From SZUA-545 sp050297855 (GTDB lineage: Bacteria > Campylobacterota > Campylobacteria > Campylobacterales > SZUA-545), in the NCBI GenBank assembly GCA_050297855.1, contig JBNKTC010000010.1, forward strand, positions 62,001-126,000: 64,000 nt of DNA, in the 5' to 3' direction. Position 1 is the first letter of the stretch. The number at the start of each line of letters is the position of its first letter. The position numbers were made by a program, and so were the translations under genes. The notes under the pieces are model-generated. The model searched no databases and was not told the origin of the DNA. It was given only the letters and a program-made list of their open reading frames with translations. This document shows positions 9,543 through 17,684 of this stretch, one piece after another.

Positions 9543-9562
9543 ATTATAGTTAGATATCTAAC
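9543..9562 (-). promoter_or_regulatory. marR promoter -10 box abutting a perfect 14-base palindromic operator
   Basis: On the minus strand a TATAAT box (9543-9548) directly abuts the perfect palindrome GTTAGATATCTAAC (9549-9562). The operator would occupy the spacer between -35 and -10, so bound protein would exclude RNA polymerase. It matches the palindrome at 9079-9091. Confidence 0.75.
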
Positions 9563-9580
9563 TTATGTCAAGAGAAACTA

Positions 9581-10159
9581 TTATTTTGACTCTTTTGCAT
9601 CCGCCAGTGTGAGGGCAAAAAGTACGCTCGCCCCGGCTGCTTCAACAGCCGCCTTTGCCTCGCAGAGCGTGGTTCCTGTCGTTATAAGATCGTCCACCAG
9701 GATCATATCATCTTCTCCGGGGCCCCGGTAACGGAACCCTTTGGGGTTTTCGAGCCGGAAGCCGAGGCTCTTCCCCGCATACTGTATTCTGTTTTCGGCA
9801 AGGAGTTTGCCGTAGAGGGGACGGATCGTTTTGCTTTTTAGGGCACGGGCGAGGATGGCGGTATGGGCGTATCCCTTGTCGACCCGGTCGTCGATGCCGG
9901 CGGCCCGGATCTTTTCCGGGTGGTCGAAGTTCCTGGCAAAGGGTTTGAAGGATGCATCCGCCAGGATCGTATAGATCTTGGAACCGATGGTGTCGTATTT
10001 GGATTTGAGGAGAAAATCGATGGCGTCAAAGGAGTAGAAGCTGATCACCTCCAGGCCGCAGGCGAGGGAACGGCGGCGGATTTCCGGGGAGAGGCGGGTG
10101 TGAATGCACTCCTTGCAGATCACTTTGAAGGAGAGTTTTTCACACAGAAGGCAGCGCAT
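9581..10159 (-). CDS. comF: ComF-family phosphoribosyltransferase-like protein
   Basis: A 192-residue ComF protein. It starts with a cysteine pair module MRCLLCEKLSFKVICKEC (a likely zinc site) and ends with the type I phosphoribosyltransferase motif MILVDDLITTGTTLCEA (about residues 150-166), the PRPP-binding loop. ComF proteins support DNA uptake in naturally competent bacteria; the reaction is not defined. Its ATG shares one base with the stop of the upstream barrel gene (TGATG), so it is translationally coupled as the last gene of the TetR-controlled operon, an odd place for a competence gene. Confidence 0.88.
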   Translation of the reverse strand: MRCLLCEKLSFKVICKECIHTRLSPEIRRRSLACGLEVISFYSFDAIDFLLKSKYDTIGSKIYTILADASFKPFARNFDHPEKIRAAGIDDRVDKGYAHTAILARALKSKTIRPLYGKLLAENRIQYAGKSLGFRLENPKGFRYRGPGEDDMILVDDLITTGTTLCEAKAAVEAAGASVLFALTLADAKESK

Positions 10160-11259
10160 CAGAAGTGGTGATACCAGCGCAGGTAGTAGGTATCGGGGTA
10201 GGCACCGAACTCGCTTGTCTCCTCCCCGCCAAACGCCGTCATGCCGACGGTCAGGTCCGCTTCGTCGCTGAGGCTGTAGACGGCATTGGGGGAAAGGAAG
10301 AAGCTGTCGTCATCCAGGTTGCGGATGGCCGTGAAGTTAAAGACCCAGAGCGGGCTCGGCTGGTATCCCACGACACTGCCCAGGTAATTGTGCTCCAGAT
10401 GGCTGTTGACGTCAAGACCCGCAAGGGGGTCGGCCTTGAGACCGTTGTAGAGGTACTCCACCAGGATGGTCAGGGAGTTTTCAAAGCCGTAGTCGGCCCC
10501 GAGGATATACTTGGTATAGGTGGTATCCAGCACTTTGTCGGTGTAGCTTCCCCCCTCGCTGCGGAACGCGAAATCGGTCTCGCCCACCTTGGCGTCCAGC
10601 TCGTATCCTGCAAACTGCATCGTTTCGCTGTCGTATCCCAGCAGGGCCACGTCGGCAAACTCCAGGTATCCTTTGAGGCGTACCGCCTTTTTGGTCGTCT
10701 CGTCACGGTTCTCCGCCACGACGAACTGGACCACCGAGAGGTCCGAGAGGGCGTATTCGTACATCGCCCCGTAGACGCCCTCCCGCTCGTCCGTCTCGAC
10801 GCTGAGGCTGTTGAGGGGGTTAAAGAAGTCCACCGGGGTCCAGATCCGCCCGACCCCGAACGCCGCCCGCATGAGGCCGACGGTGATGTAGTGGCGCTCT
10901 TTGATGTATTCGCCGTAAAAGCGGTAGAGCTTGAGTCGGTCCGCCGCTTCTTCACGGGTGGCGGGATCGGTGCGGGTGTCGAAGGGGACGTCGGCGTCGT
11001 ACTCCTTGATGTAGCCGTACTCCGCCGTATCAAGGTAGCCCGGTCCGATGAAAGTCTCGTTGTCCGCGATCATCTTGAAACTGAAATCTCCTGCATAGAG
11101 GTCTCCCGTAACCCGGAAACGGTTGTAGTCGTAGGTGTAGGGGTCACCGTCTAAGACCCCTTTGGAGTGGTAGAGGAAGTTGGTGTTTTCAAACCGCCAT
11201 TCACTCTCCAGGGCAAAAAGGGATGCCGTCAGGGTCACAAAAAGGAGCACGCTTCGCAT
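10159..11259 (-). CDS. Outer-membrane beta-barrel (porin-like) protein
   Basis: A 366-residue protein with a short signal peptide (MRSVLLFVTLTASLFA) and alternating amphipathic strands rich in Tyr, Asp and Gly, ending YYLRWYHHF with a C-terminal aromatic residue as in outer-membrane barrels. Strands such as DLSVVQFVVAEN and FLSPNAVYSLS fit a monomeric barrel of 14-18 strands. It resembles the DUF1302/alginate-export-like barrels only in general form. It is coupled by TGATG junctions to the permease upstream and comF downstream, so it is probably the outer-membrane component of the export system encoded here. Confidence 0.75.
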   Translation of the reverse strand: MRSVLLFVTLTASLFALESEWRFENTNFLYHSKGVLDGDPYTYDYNRFRVTGDLYAGDFSFKMIADNETFIGPGYLDTAEYGYIKEYDADVPFDTRTDPATREEAADRLKLYRFYGEYIKERHYITVGLMRAAFGVGRIWTPVDFFNPLNSLSVETDEREGVYGAMYEYALSDLSVVQFVVAENRDETTKKAVRLKGYLEFADVALLGYDSETMQFAGYELDAKVGETDFAFRSEGGSYTDKVLDTTYTKYILGADYGFENSLTILVEYLYNGLKADPLAGLDVNSHLEHNYLGSVVGYQPSPLWVFNFTAIRNLDDDSFFLSPNAVYSLSDEADLTVGMTAFGGEETSEFGAYPDTYYLRWYHHF

Positions 11260-12485
11260 CAGATATGCCTTATGGCGTCCACGGGTTTAAAGCGGTTGAC
11301 CCGCCAGACCGGGTAGAGAGCGCAGAGGAGGTTGAGTACCAGCATGTACCCCATCCCTTTAAAGACAACGCCCCAGCTGAAATCGGTGGGCAGCACCGCC
11401 TCAACGATGCCGTACTGGCGGTACGCCTCCTCGAAACTTTCCATCTGGATCGGGTTAAGCTCGAAGTAGTAGGCAAGATACCCGCCGATGATACCGCCCA
11501 GCACCACGCTGATAAGGCCCAGGATCAGAGTCTCCAGCATCAAGATGAAAAAGATCTCCATCGGGGTGGTGCCGATGGCGCGCATGATCCCGATCTCCTT
11601 GGTCCGGGCAAAGATCGTCAGGAGGGCGTAGATCATGATGACAAAGAGGATGATGACGAGGAAGAGCCACATCATGATGACCCCGTTAAAACGGTCGAAC
11701 TCCATCGCCTCGATGATCTCTTTCATATACTGGTGCCAGTCCTGCACCTCGTAGTCGCCGGATGAGAGTTTTTGCCGAAGTTCCCCGGCGATCTGCCGGG
11801 ATTGCGCCGGATCATCGGGAAGGATGACGATATGGGTCGCCATATTACTGCTCAGCATGATGGAGTCGAAGTAGCGTTTCGTGACAAAAGCGGCCGAGGC
11901 GTCAAAGTCGTGGAGATGGGTCTGGAAGATCCCCTTGACGATCAGGTTGTCCGCAGCGAAGGAGTAGTCGGTGGCGTTGGTGATGATGCTGACCTTGTCA
12001 CCGACGCCTACACCCAGGCGCTTGGCGAAGTCGGAGCCGATCAGAAGCCGATTGGTATCATCCGGGGCGAGGTATTCACCCTCTTTCATCGCCCGGTAGA
12101 CACGGGAGAGCCGCTTCTCTTTTTCGGGATCGATCCCGGCGAACATGCCGCCGATGGAGTTTTCATCACTGGCATAGAGGGCAAACCCTTCGAAGCGTTC
12201 GGCATAGAGCGAAATACCCGGAGTCTTTCCGATCGCCTCTTCTACCCTGGCCGTATCGAAGATGAGGTGTTCATACCCGGGATCGTCGCGGTACTCTTTT
12301 CCCGTGACCTGGATATATCCCGGATATATCTCCACGGAGTCTTTGAATATCTTGGCGTACGACCCGTCCATCATCGCCACATAGAAGATAAAAAAGGCGG
12401 TACTGATGGTGCTCAGCGTGAGCGTGATATAGGTACGGCGCCGTGCTCTCAGCACATTTCGCCATGCGATCTGCAGCAGCATCAC
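11259..12485 (-). CDS. ABC transporter permease, FtsX/LolC type (copy A)
   Basis: A 408-residue permease with one N-terminal membrane segment (about 20-40), a large periplasmic domain (about 45-265), and three C-terminal segments (from LFLVIILFVIMIYALLTIF, about 275). The cytoplasmic coupling stretch KEIGIMRAIGTTP is the FtsX-family signature. It is a close paralogue of the product at 14425-15645, sharing IAWRNV-RARRRT at the start and VWRVNRFKPVDAIRHI-like ends. MacB/LolCDE-type systems move lipoproteins or lipophilic compounds mechanically rather than through a pore. Confidence 0.9.
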   Translation of the reverse strand: MMLLQIAWRNVLRARRRTYITLTLSTISTAFFIFYVAMMDGSYAKIFKDSVEIYPGYIQVTGKEYRDDPGYEHLIFDTARVEEAIGKTPGISLYAERFEGFALYASDENSIGGMFAGIDPEKEKRLSRVYRAMKEGEYLAPDDTNRLLIGSDFAKRLGVGVGDKVSIITNATDYSFAADNLIVKGIFQTHLHDFDASAAFVTKRYFDSIMLSSNMATHIVILPDDPAQSRQIAGELRQKLSSGDYEVQDWHQYMKEIIEAMEFDRFNGVIMMWLFLVIILFVIMIYALLTIFARTKEIGIMRAIGTTPMEIFFILMLETLILGLISVVLGGIIGGYLAYYFELNPIQMESFEEAYRQYGIVEAVLPTDFSWGVVFKGMGYMLVLNLLCALYPVWRVNRFKPVDAIRHI

Positions 12486-12489
12486 CGGG

Positions 12490-13185
12490 TCACTTGCCGT
12501 TCAGGCGGTTTTCGATGATGTGGCCGTCTTTAAGGACGATGGAGCGCTTGGCTTTGGCGATGACCATCGGGTCGTGGGAGGAGAAGATGATCGTGACATC
12601 CTCGACTTCATTCATCTTGCGCATCAGCTCCATCAGGTCGGCGGCATTCTTGGAGTCGAGGTTGGCGGTGGGTTCGTCGGCCAGGATCAGTCCCGGTTTG
12701 CTGGCGACCGCCCGGGCGACGGCGACACGCTGCTGCTGGCCGCCGGAGAGCTGGTCGGGTCGTTTGTCCAGCAGGTCGTCGATGCCCAGCTCCTTGGCCA
12801 CTTCGTGGACGCGGGCTTCGCGCTCTTTTTTATCCCACCCCTGGAGTGTCATGATGTATTCGATGTTCTCCTTGGCCGTCAGGACCGGGATGAGGTTGTA
12901 GGCCTGGAAGACGAACCCGATGTTGTTAAGCCGTTCTTTGGAGAGTTCGTACTCGCTGAGCCCGGTCAGCTTCACATCGTCCAGGATCACCTCCCCGGCA
13001 CTGGGTGCATCCAGCCCGCCGATGATATTAAGCAGCGTCGATTTCCCCGAGCCGGAGGGGCCGGAGACGACGATAAACTCCCCCTTTTCGATATCCATGT
13101 CGATCTCGTGCAGAGCGGTCGTCTTGATCCCCTTCTCTTTTCCGTAGATTTTTTCGATTCCGTGCAGGTGTAAAAATGTCATCAT
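12490..13185 (-). CDS. ABC transporter ATP-binding protein, MacB/LolD type
   Basis: A 231-residue ATPase with Walker A GPSGSGKST (about 40-48), Q-loop in FVFQAYNLIPVL, signature LSGGQQQRVAVARA and Walker B LILADEPTANLD, then the H-loop FSSHD. QAYNLIPVLTAKENIE places it in the LolD/MacB/FtsE branch that pairs with FtsX-type permeases. It lies between permease genes with 4- and 6-base gaps and presumably serves all three permeases in this operon. Confidence 0.95.
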   Translation of the reverse strand: MMTFLHLHGIEKIYGKEKGIKTTALHEIDMDIEKGEFIVVSGPSGSGKSTLLNIIGGLDAPSAGEVILDDVKLTGLSEYELSKERLNNIGFVFQAYNLIPVLTAKENIEYIMTLQGWDKKEREARVHEVAKELGIDDLLDKRPDQLSGGQQQRVAVARAVASKPGLILADEPTANLDSKNAADLMELMRKMNEVEDVTIIFSSHDPMVIAKAKRSIVLKDGHIIENRLNGK

Positions 13186-13191
13186 TGGCTC

Positions 13192-14415
13192 CTATTGATT
13201 GATCGCTTCGATCGGGTGAAGTTTTTTTAGAATTCTTATCGGCCACAGTGCCGCGAAGAAGGTGGCCAAAAAGACCGAGATAAAGGCCTGGAAGAAGTAG
13301 GTCACCTTGATGGTGGCGTACATCGTCGTGTTGACCCCCCAGAGCGCCAGCCCTTCGGAGTATGCGGAGAGGTCGATGCCGTAAACGCTCAGGTAGGCCA
13401 GCCCGAAGCCCCCCAGGATCATTCCAACCGCCAGGCCGAAAAGCCCCAGCAGCATCGATTCGAGGATGATCAGTTTGCGGATGGAGCCGAACGAGCTCCC
13501 GATCGCCAGCATGATCCCGAACTCCCGTACCCGCTCCAGCACCGAGACCAGGATCACCCCGAAGATCCCGATGGAAGCGACGATAAAGACCAGCCCGTAG
13601 CTAAAGGCGTTAAAGGCCATCATGATCTCATCCATCTGGTCCCACAGCGGAAAGAGCTGTTTCCATGAGTAGACCTCGACCTTCTTGCCGGCCAGCTCAT
13701 TTTGCAGGGTCTGGGTAAAGGCATCGACCTTTTTTTTATCCTGCAGGTTGATCGATATCTGGGTCGCCTGGCCGTTCAGGGCCAGCATCGTTTTCAGCTT
13801 GTCGTAATCGAGCAGTACCGCCATCTTGTCAAGGTTCATGTCCCCGGTTTTGACGATCCCCCTGACGCGAAGGGCCAGGGAGGCCAGTTCGTTGTTGCGG
13901 TTTTGGGCGGTGATGATGATCTTCTTGCCGATCTTCACCTTGAGTTTGTCCGCCAGTTCGCTTCCGATGATCGCTCCGCGGCCCCGTTTCCCGAAATCGT
14001 ATTTCCCGTCGATCAGGTATTTGGAGAGGTTGGCATGGCGCTGTTCGTCATCCAGCCGCGTGCCCACGAAAACGGCCCCCTGGGAGTGGCGGGCCGTGGC
14101 GACCAGCCCTTCGTGGCGGATACGGGTGATAAAGCTTTTTATCTCCGGCTTCGTTTCGAGGTAGCTCTCGATTTCCTGGAAATCCCCGATACTGTCTTTG
14201 AGCGATTTGGAGAGGCGGTGGCCCTTGCCGTAGATGCTGATCTGGCCCGAGTCGCTGCGGATGGAGTTGTCGACCATCTGGTCGATCATCCCGTCATAGA
14301 TCCCCTGCATGAGCAGCAGGCCGGTAATGCTTACCGCTACCATCAGCATCACCACCAGCGAGCGGGATTTGCGCCGCCACATATTGAGGTAGGCCATCTT
14401 GAGTGTCATGTTCAT
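13192..14415 (-). CDS. ABC transporter permease, FtsX/LolC type (divergent copy B)
   Basis: A 407-residue FtsX-type permease with the same plan as its neighbours: N-terminal segment (SLVVMLMVAVSITGLLLMQG), periplasmic domain, and three C-terminal segments from about residue 280 (YGLVFIVASIGIFGVILVSVL) with the coupling stretch VREFGIMLAIGSSFGS. It is clearly more diverged from the other two permeases than they are from each other, so a heteromeric pairing of A- or C-type with B is likely. The gene is spaced 9 bases from its upstream neighbour. Confidence 0.9.
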   Translation of the reverse strand: MNMTLKMAYLNMWRRKSRSLVVMLMVAVSITGLLLMQGIYDGMIDQMVDNSIRSDSGQISIYGKGHRLSKSLKDSIGDFQEIESYLETKPEIKSFITRIRHEGLVATARHSQGAVFVGTRLDDEQRHANLSKYLIDGKYDFGKRGRGAIIGSELADKLKVKIGKKIIITAQNRNNELASLALRVRGIVKTGDMNLDKMAVLLDYDKLKTMLALNGQATQISINLQDKKKVDAFTQTLQNELAGKKVEVYSWKQLFPLWDQMDEIMMAFNAFSYGLVFIVASIGIFGVILVSVLERVREFGIMLAIGSSFGSIRKLIILESMLLGLFGLAVGMILGGFGLAYLSVYGIDLSAYSEGLALWGVNTTMYATIKVTYFFQAFISVFLATFFAALWPIRILKKLHPIEAINQ

Positions 14416-14424
14416 AGTTTGCCT

Positions 14425-15645
14425 TTATAAGTGTCTGATCGCATCGATCGGGTTAAAACGGTTGACCCGCCAGATCGGGTAGAGGACCGTCAGCATGTTT
14501 AACAGCAGCATGATGCCCATCGATTCGAAAACCGTCTCAAGCGAGAAACGTGAGGGAAGGACCGCATCGATGATCCCGAACTGCCCGTAGGCCTCCTCCA
14601 TCCCCGTCATCACGATGGGGTTGAGTTCGAAATGATAGATCAGCCAGCCGCCCCCGATCCCTCCGAGGATCACACTGAATCCCGCCAGGATCACCGTCTC
14701 CAGCATCAGGATCGTAAAGACCTGCATCGGGGTGGTGCCGATGGCACGCATGATCCCGATCTCCTTGATACGGGCGTAGATCGTCAGCAGCGCGTAGATC
14801 ATGATGACAAAGAGGATGATCACCAGGAAAAGCGACATCGTGATCCCGTCGCTGATGGCATCATACTCAAGGGATTCGATGAGGCCCGAGAGGTAGGTGT
14901 GCCAGTCGACCACTTCGTAATCAGGCCCAAGCTTTTGCTGCAGCGACCGGGAGAGGGCCAGTGAATCGAGCGGATCGTTGGGGAGTACTACCACGTGGGT
15001 CGCCATGTCGGTACTGGCAAAGACTGTGTCGAAGTAGCTCTTGTTGATCAGGGCCGCGGAGGCGTCCAGTTCGTGGCTTCCCGTGTGGAAGATCCCTTTG
15101 ACCACCAGGTTGTCCGCGGCAAAGGAGTAGTCGGTAGCCGAACCGATGATGCTCAGGGTATCGCCCAGCTTGACCTCGAGCCTCTGGGCCAGTTTGTCGC
15201 CGATGATGATCTCGTTGGTGTCAGCGGTACTCAGGTATTCGCCGCTGACCAGGGACCTGTGGATACGCGACACCTTCGGCTCCTTTTCCGGTTCGACGGC
15301 GGCAAGCATCCCCCCGATGGCGTTGGTATCGCTGGCAAAAAGCCCGAAGCCCTCGAACCGTGTGGCAAAGAGTGCGATGCGCTCCTCTTTTTTCAGGGCC
15401 GTTTTCAGCGGGGAGAGGTCATGGATGATGTTGTCGTAATCGGCCGTATCCCGGTATCCCGGTCCGGTGATCTGGATGTAGCCAGGGTAAAACTCGATGG
15501 CATCCTGCTGGAACTTGGCATAGGCGCCGTCTTTAAGGCCGACGTAAAAGATAAAAAAGAGCGTGGTGATACCGCTGAGCAAAATGGTGACGACGGTCCG
15601 GCGTCTGGCCCGGATGACGTTGCGCCAGGCAATGGAGAGCAGCAT
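14425..15645 (-). CDS. ABC transporter permease, FtsX/LolC type (copy C, paralogue of A)
   Basis: A 406-residue permease nearly collinear with the copy at 11259-12485: both carry IAWRNVxRARRRT at the start, EIYPGYIQ-like and NAIGGM/NSIGGM stretches, TDYSFAADNL-VKGIF and the block LFLVIILFVIMIYALLTI-AR-KEIGIMRAIGTTP. The pair brackets one ATPase and one divergent permease, which looks like an ancient internal duplication that kept both copies. Two alternative A/B and C/B transporters sharing one ATPase is the simplest reading. Confidence 0.9.
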   Translation of the reverse strand: MLLSIAWRNVIRARRRTVVTILLSGITTLFFIFYVGLKDGAYAKFQQDAIEFYPGYIQITGPGYRDTADYDNIIHDLSPLKTALKKEERIALFATRFEGFGLFASDTNAIGGMLAAVEPEKEPKVSRIHRSLVSGEYLSTADTNEIIIGDKLAQRLEVKLGDTLSIIGSATDYSFAADNLVVKGIFHTGSHELDASAALINKSYFDTVFASTDMATHVVVLPNDPLDSLALSRSLQQKLGPDYEVVDWHTYLSGLIESLEYDAISDGITMSLFLVIILFVIMIYALLTIYARIKEIGIMRAIGTTPMQVFTILMLETVILAGFSVILGGIGGGWLIYHFELNPIVMTGMEEAYGQFGIIDAVLPSRFSLETVFESMGIMLLLNMLTVLYPIWRVNRFNPIDAIRHL

Positions 15646-15654
15646 CGTTTCGCC

Positions 15655-16386
15655 TTAACGGGAGTATTTTTTGAGGGCACGTTTGGTGAACATCGTGCTC
15701 TTGACGGGGATGTCGAACTCCATCGCCTCCACCTCGATCCGGGTCTCGTGTCCCTGTTTCTCCTCGCTTTTGGGGAACATGCTCCAGAGGAAAGGATAGT
15801 GGCGGTCTTTGAGTTTGCGGAAATCCTTATAGAAGAGTTCGCGCTCAAGTACATCGTCCTCGTCGTAGTAGTCGACTTTCAGGGGCATCTCGTACTGCTT
15901 GCTCACCTTCATGATGATCTTGCCCCACACGACCGCTGCGTCGGGACGGGGGATCATCTCGATGGTCCAGCTCTCCTTGTCCTGGGAGAGGATCTTTTTG
16001 TCGTAATCCTTGACGATGGAGCTCTCCTTGACCATGTCGTCATTGGTAAAGTCGCTTCCCATCCAGCTTTGGAGCATCATGGAGGGCGGGATCTTGATCG
16101 TCTTTTCGATCTTGGGGACGTACTGCCACATGGCGTCGTCGATCTTTAAAAAGGTGATGCCGTAATCTTTTTTGGGGTAGAGGATCTTGATAAAGCTCTT
16201 CTCCGTCCCTTCGCTCCAGCCCTCCATGCCCATCTTGCGCTCGGCCCGTTTGGTCACGACGGTCATCGTCATCTTGGAGTAGCTGGTCTTGCCGCGCATC
16301 AGGTCGTCCATCCGTTTGACGATCGCTTCGGCGTCGTCGGCGATCAGGGAAGTGAAAAAGAGTGCGAGGATAAGAAGCTGTTTCAT
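15655..16386 (-). CDS. LolA-like outer-membrane lipoprotein-sorting/periplasmic lipid carrier protein
   Basis: A 243-residue periplasmic protein with a short signal peptide (MKQLLILALFFTSLIA) and the COG2834-type fold, an unclosed beta-barrel that holds acyl chains. Typical stretches are RGKTSYSKMTMTVVTK, KSFIKILYPKKDYGITFLK, MWQYVPKIEKTIKIPPSMM and WMGSDFTNDDMV. It precedes three FtsX-type permease genes, so it is probably the periplasmic shuttle between the inner-membrane machine and the outer-membrane barrel. It is longer than housekeeping LolA and is unlikely to be the essential copy. Confidence 0.88.
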   Translation of the reverse strand: MKQLLILALFFTSLIADDAEAIVKRMDDLMRGKTSYSKMTMTVVTKRAERKMGMEGWSEGTEKSFIKILYPKKDYGITFLKIDDAMWQYVPKIEKTIKIPPSMMLQSWMGSDFTNDDMVKESSIVKDYDKKILSQDKESWTIEMIPRPDAAVVWGKIIMKVSKQYEMPLKVDYYDEDDVLERELFYKDFRKLKDRHYPFLWSMFPKSEEKQGHETRIEVEAMEFDIPVKSTMFTKRALKKYSR

Positions 16387-16817
16387 TGTCGGCCTTTTGT
16401 CTGAAAAGATTTCCGTGTCATCACGAGCGGAAGGATCAACACGCCGTAAAGGAGCGTATTAAACGCCACATTAAAGATAACTCCATGATAGCCAGAAATA
16501 AGTTGATCCAAAATAAACCAGAACGTCAGGGAGATCAGCAGGGCCCGCTGTGCCCAGGGCTCCTTTTTCTTAAAAGGGATATGGGCCATAAAGGCGATCA
16601 TCACACCCCATCCGCCCATTGTCGCCCCCAGCACCCCGTACGCCCACGCCTGGAAGCGCAGCCCTTCTTGGGTGAGGCCGAAGAGGGGATTGATATGGTC
16701 GTTAAAAGCCCAGTCGATCAGGGATGAGTGGGGGAAGAGAGCCAGAACAACACCGAAAAAAGCGAGATAAAGCCCGACGCCAAAAAGCCAGCGCTGCCAG
16801 AAAACAAACCGATCCAT
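16383..16817 (-). CDS. Small four-segment membrane protein, first gene of the export operon
   Basis: A 144-residue protein with four hydrophobic segments (about 8-30, 53-78, 87-105, 113-133) and a basic C-terminus. Stretches such as FWQRWLFGVGLYLAFFGVVLALFPHS are typical of small uncharacterised integral membrane proteins encoded next to TetR-controlled export operons. It overlaps the LolA-like gene by 4 bases and is the first gene after the shared promoter, with GAGGAGG ahead of its ATG. Function is unknown. Confidence 0.8.
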   Translation of the reverse strand: MDRFVFWQRWLFGVGLYLAFFGVVLALFPHSSLIDWAFNDHINPLFGLTQEGLRFQAWAYGVLGATMGGWGVMIAFMAHIPFKKKEPWAQRALLISLTFWFILDQLISGYHGVIFNVAFNTLLYGVLILPLVMTRKSFQTKGRQ

Positions 16818-16835
16818 ACACGCCTCCTCTGTTTT

Positions 16836-16912
16836 TCGACTGCTGGTCGAATTTTTTGAGTATAACAGAAATTCGACCGGCGGTCAATATATTGGCGAGA
16901 CTTTTGTATAAT
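16836..16912. promoter_or_regulatory. Divergent promoter region with two TetR-type operators
   Basis: Two related 15-base palindromes lie here: TCGACTGCTGGTCGA (16836-16850) and TCGACCGGCGGTCAA (16873-16887). The minus-strand promoter has -35 TTGACC (16882-16887, inside the second palindrome), a 17-base spacer and -10 TATACT (16859-16864). On the plus strand TATAAT sits at 16907-16912 ahead of tetR, with the second palindrome covering its -35 position. Binding would shut both the export operon and tetR. Confidence 0.8.
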
Positions 16913-16934
16913 TCTCACAACAAGGAGTAACCAG

Positions 16935-17534
16935 GTGCAACGGACTGAGAAGCAAAAAGCCAAACGGCGCGACATCGCCCAAAAGACCATCCCGCTCTTT
17001 TTAAAGGAGGGGATCCGCGACACATCCATCGCCCGGATCGCCGAACATGCCGGGATCGGGAAGGGGACGATCTACCACTATTTTGAAAGCCGGGAAGATA
17101 TTATCTTCGAGATCTACGATGCGTTTAACGAGGAGTTTTTCCGGTATGTCCACGAGCGGATTTCGACAGCAACGACGGTCAAGGAGAAACTGGGTGTCGC
17201 GCTGGGCCATGTGACCGACCTGCCCGATGAGTTCAAAGCGATCCTGCCGATCTTTAACGAATACTTCGCCATCTGCCTGGGGAACCCCACGCCGCAGATG
17301 CGTGAATACAACCAGAAGATGTTTGACGGGTACGTGGCATTTATAAGCGGGCTTTTGCAAGAGGGGATCGCCAGCGGCGAGATCAAAAACAAAAACGCAC
17401 TGCGGGCAGCCAAAACGATCTGTGCGGTGATCGACGGCTTTTTCCTCTATGCGGAAGTGCTGAATGATTTCAATATGAGACAGGAAGGCGGAGAGTTTTT
17501 ACAGTTTGTCTATGATTATCTGGGGATCGAATAA
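16935..17534 (+). CDS. TetR/AcrR-family transcriptional repressor
   Basis: A 199-residue TetR protein starting at GTG 16935, chosen because AAGGAG lies 7 bases upstream. The N-terminal helix-turn-helix is clear: FLKEGIRDTSIARIAEHAGIGKGTIYHYFESREDI (about 18-52), with GKGTIYHYF the classic recognition region. The C-terminal helical ligand domain is unspecific. It is divergent from the export operon, with two palindromes between them, so it probably senses a substrate of that exporter and derepresses it. A GC hairpin follows the stop. Confidence 0.93.
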   Translation: MQRTEKQKAKRRDIAQKTIPLFLKEGIRDTSIARIAEHAGIGKGTIYHYFESREDIIFEIYDAFNEEFFRYVHERISTATTVKEKLGVALGHVTDLPDEFKAILPIFNEYFAICLGNPTPQMREYNQKMFDGYVAFISGLLQEGIASGEIKNKNALRAAKTICAVIDGFFLYAEVLNDFNMRQEGGEFLQFVYDYLGIE

Positions 17535-17536
17535 GG

Positions 17537-17554
17537 TCCGCCCAAACGGGCGGA
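17537..17554. terminator. GC-rich hairpin after tetR
   Basis: CCGCCC (17538-17543) pairs with GGGCGG (17548-17553) around a 4-base loop, with one more A-T pair outside. It starts 2 bases after the tetR stop. No long U tract follows, so termination may be partial. Confidence 0.5.
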
Positions 17555-17684
17555 ATAAAAAGCAAAAATAGAAATTAAGTTTTTTGGAGGGAGGTCTTCA
17601 AAACTTTTAGATTCATAATATAATCTAATAAAACTTAAATAAGACTAAAATTGTCTTCTTTTTTTCGAAAAGGTTACAAAAGAG

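Noticed and set aside
13702..14430. 242-residue plus frame opposite permease B
   Set aside because: Antisense shadow of a gene with clear membrane segments and FtsX-type motif.
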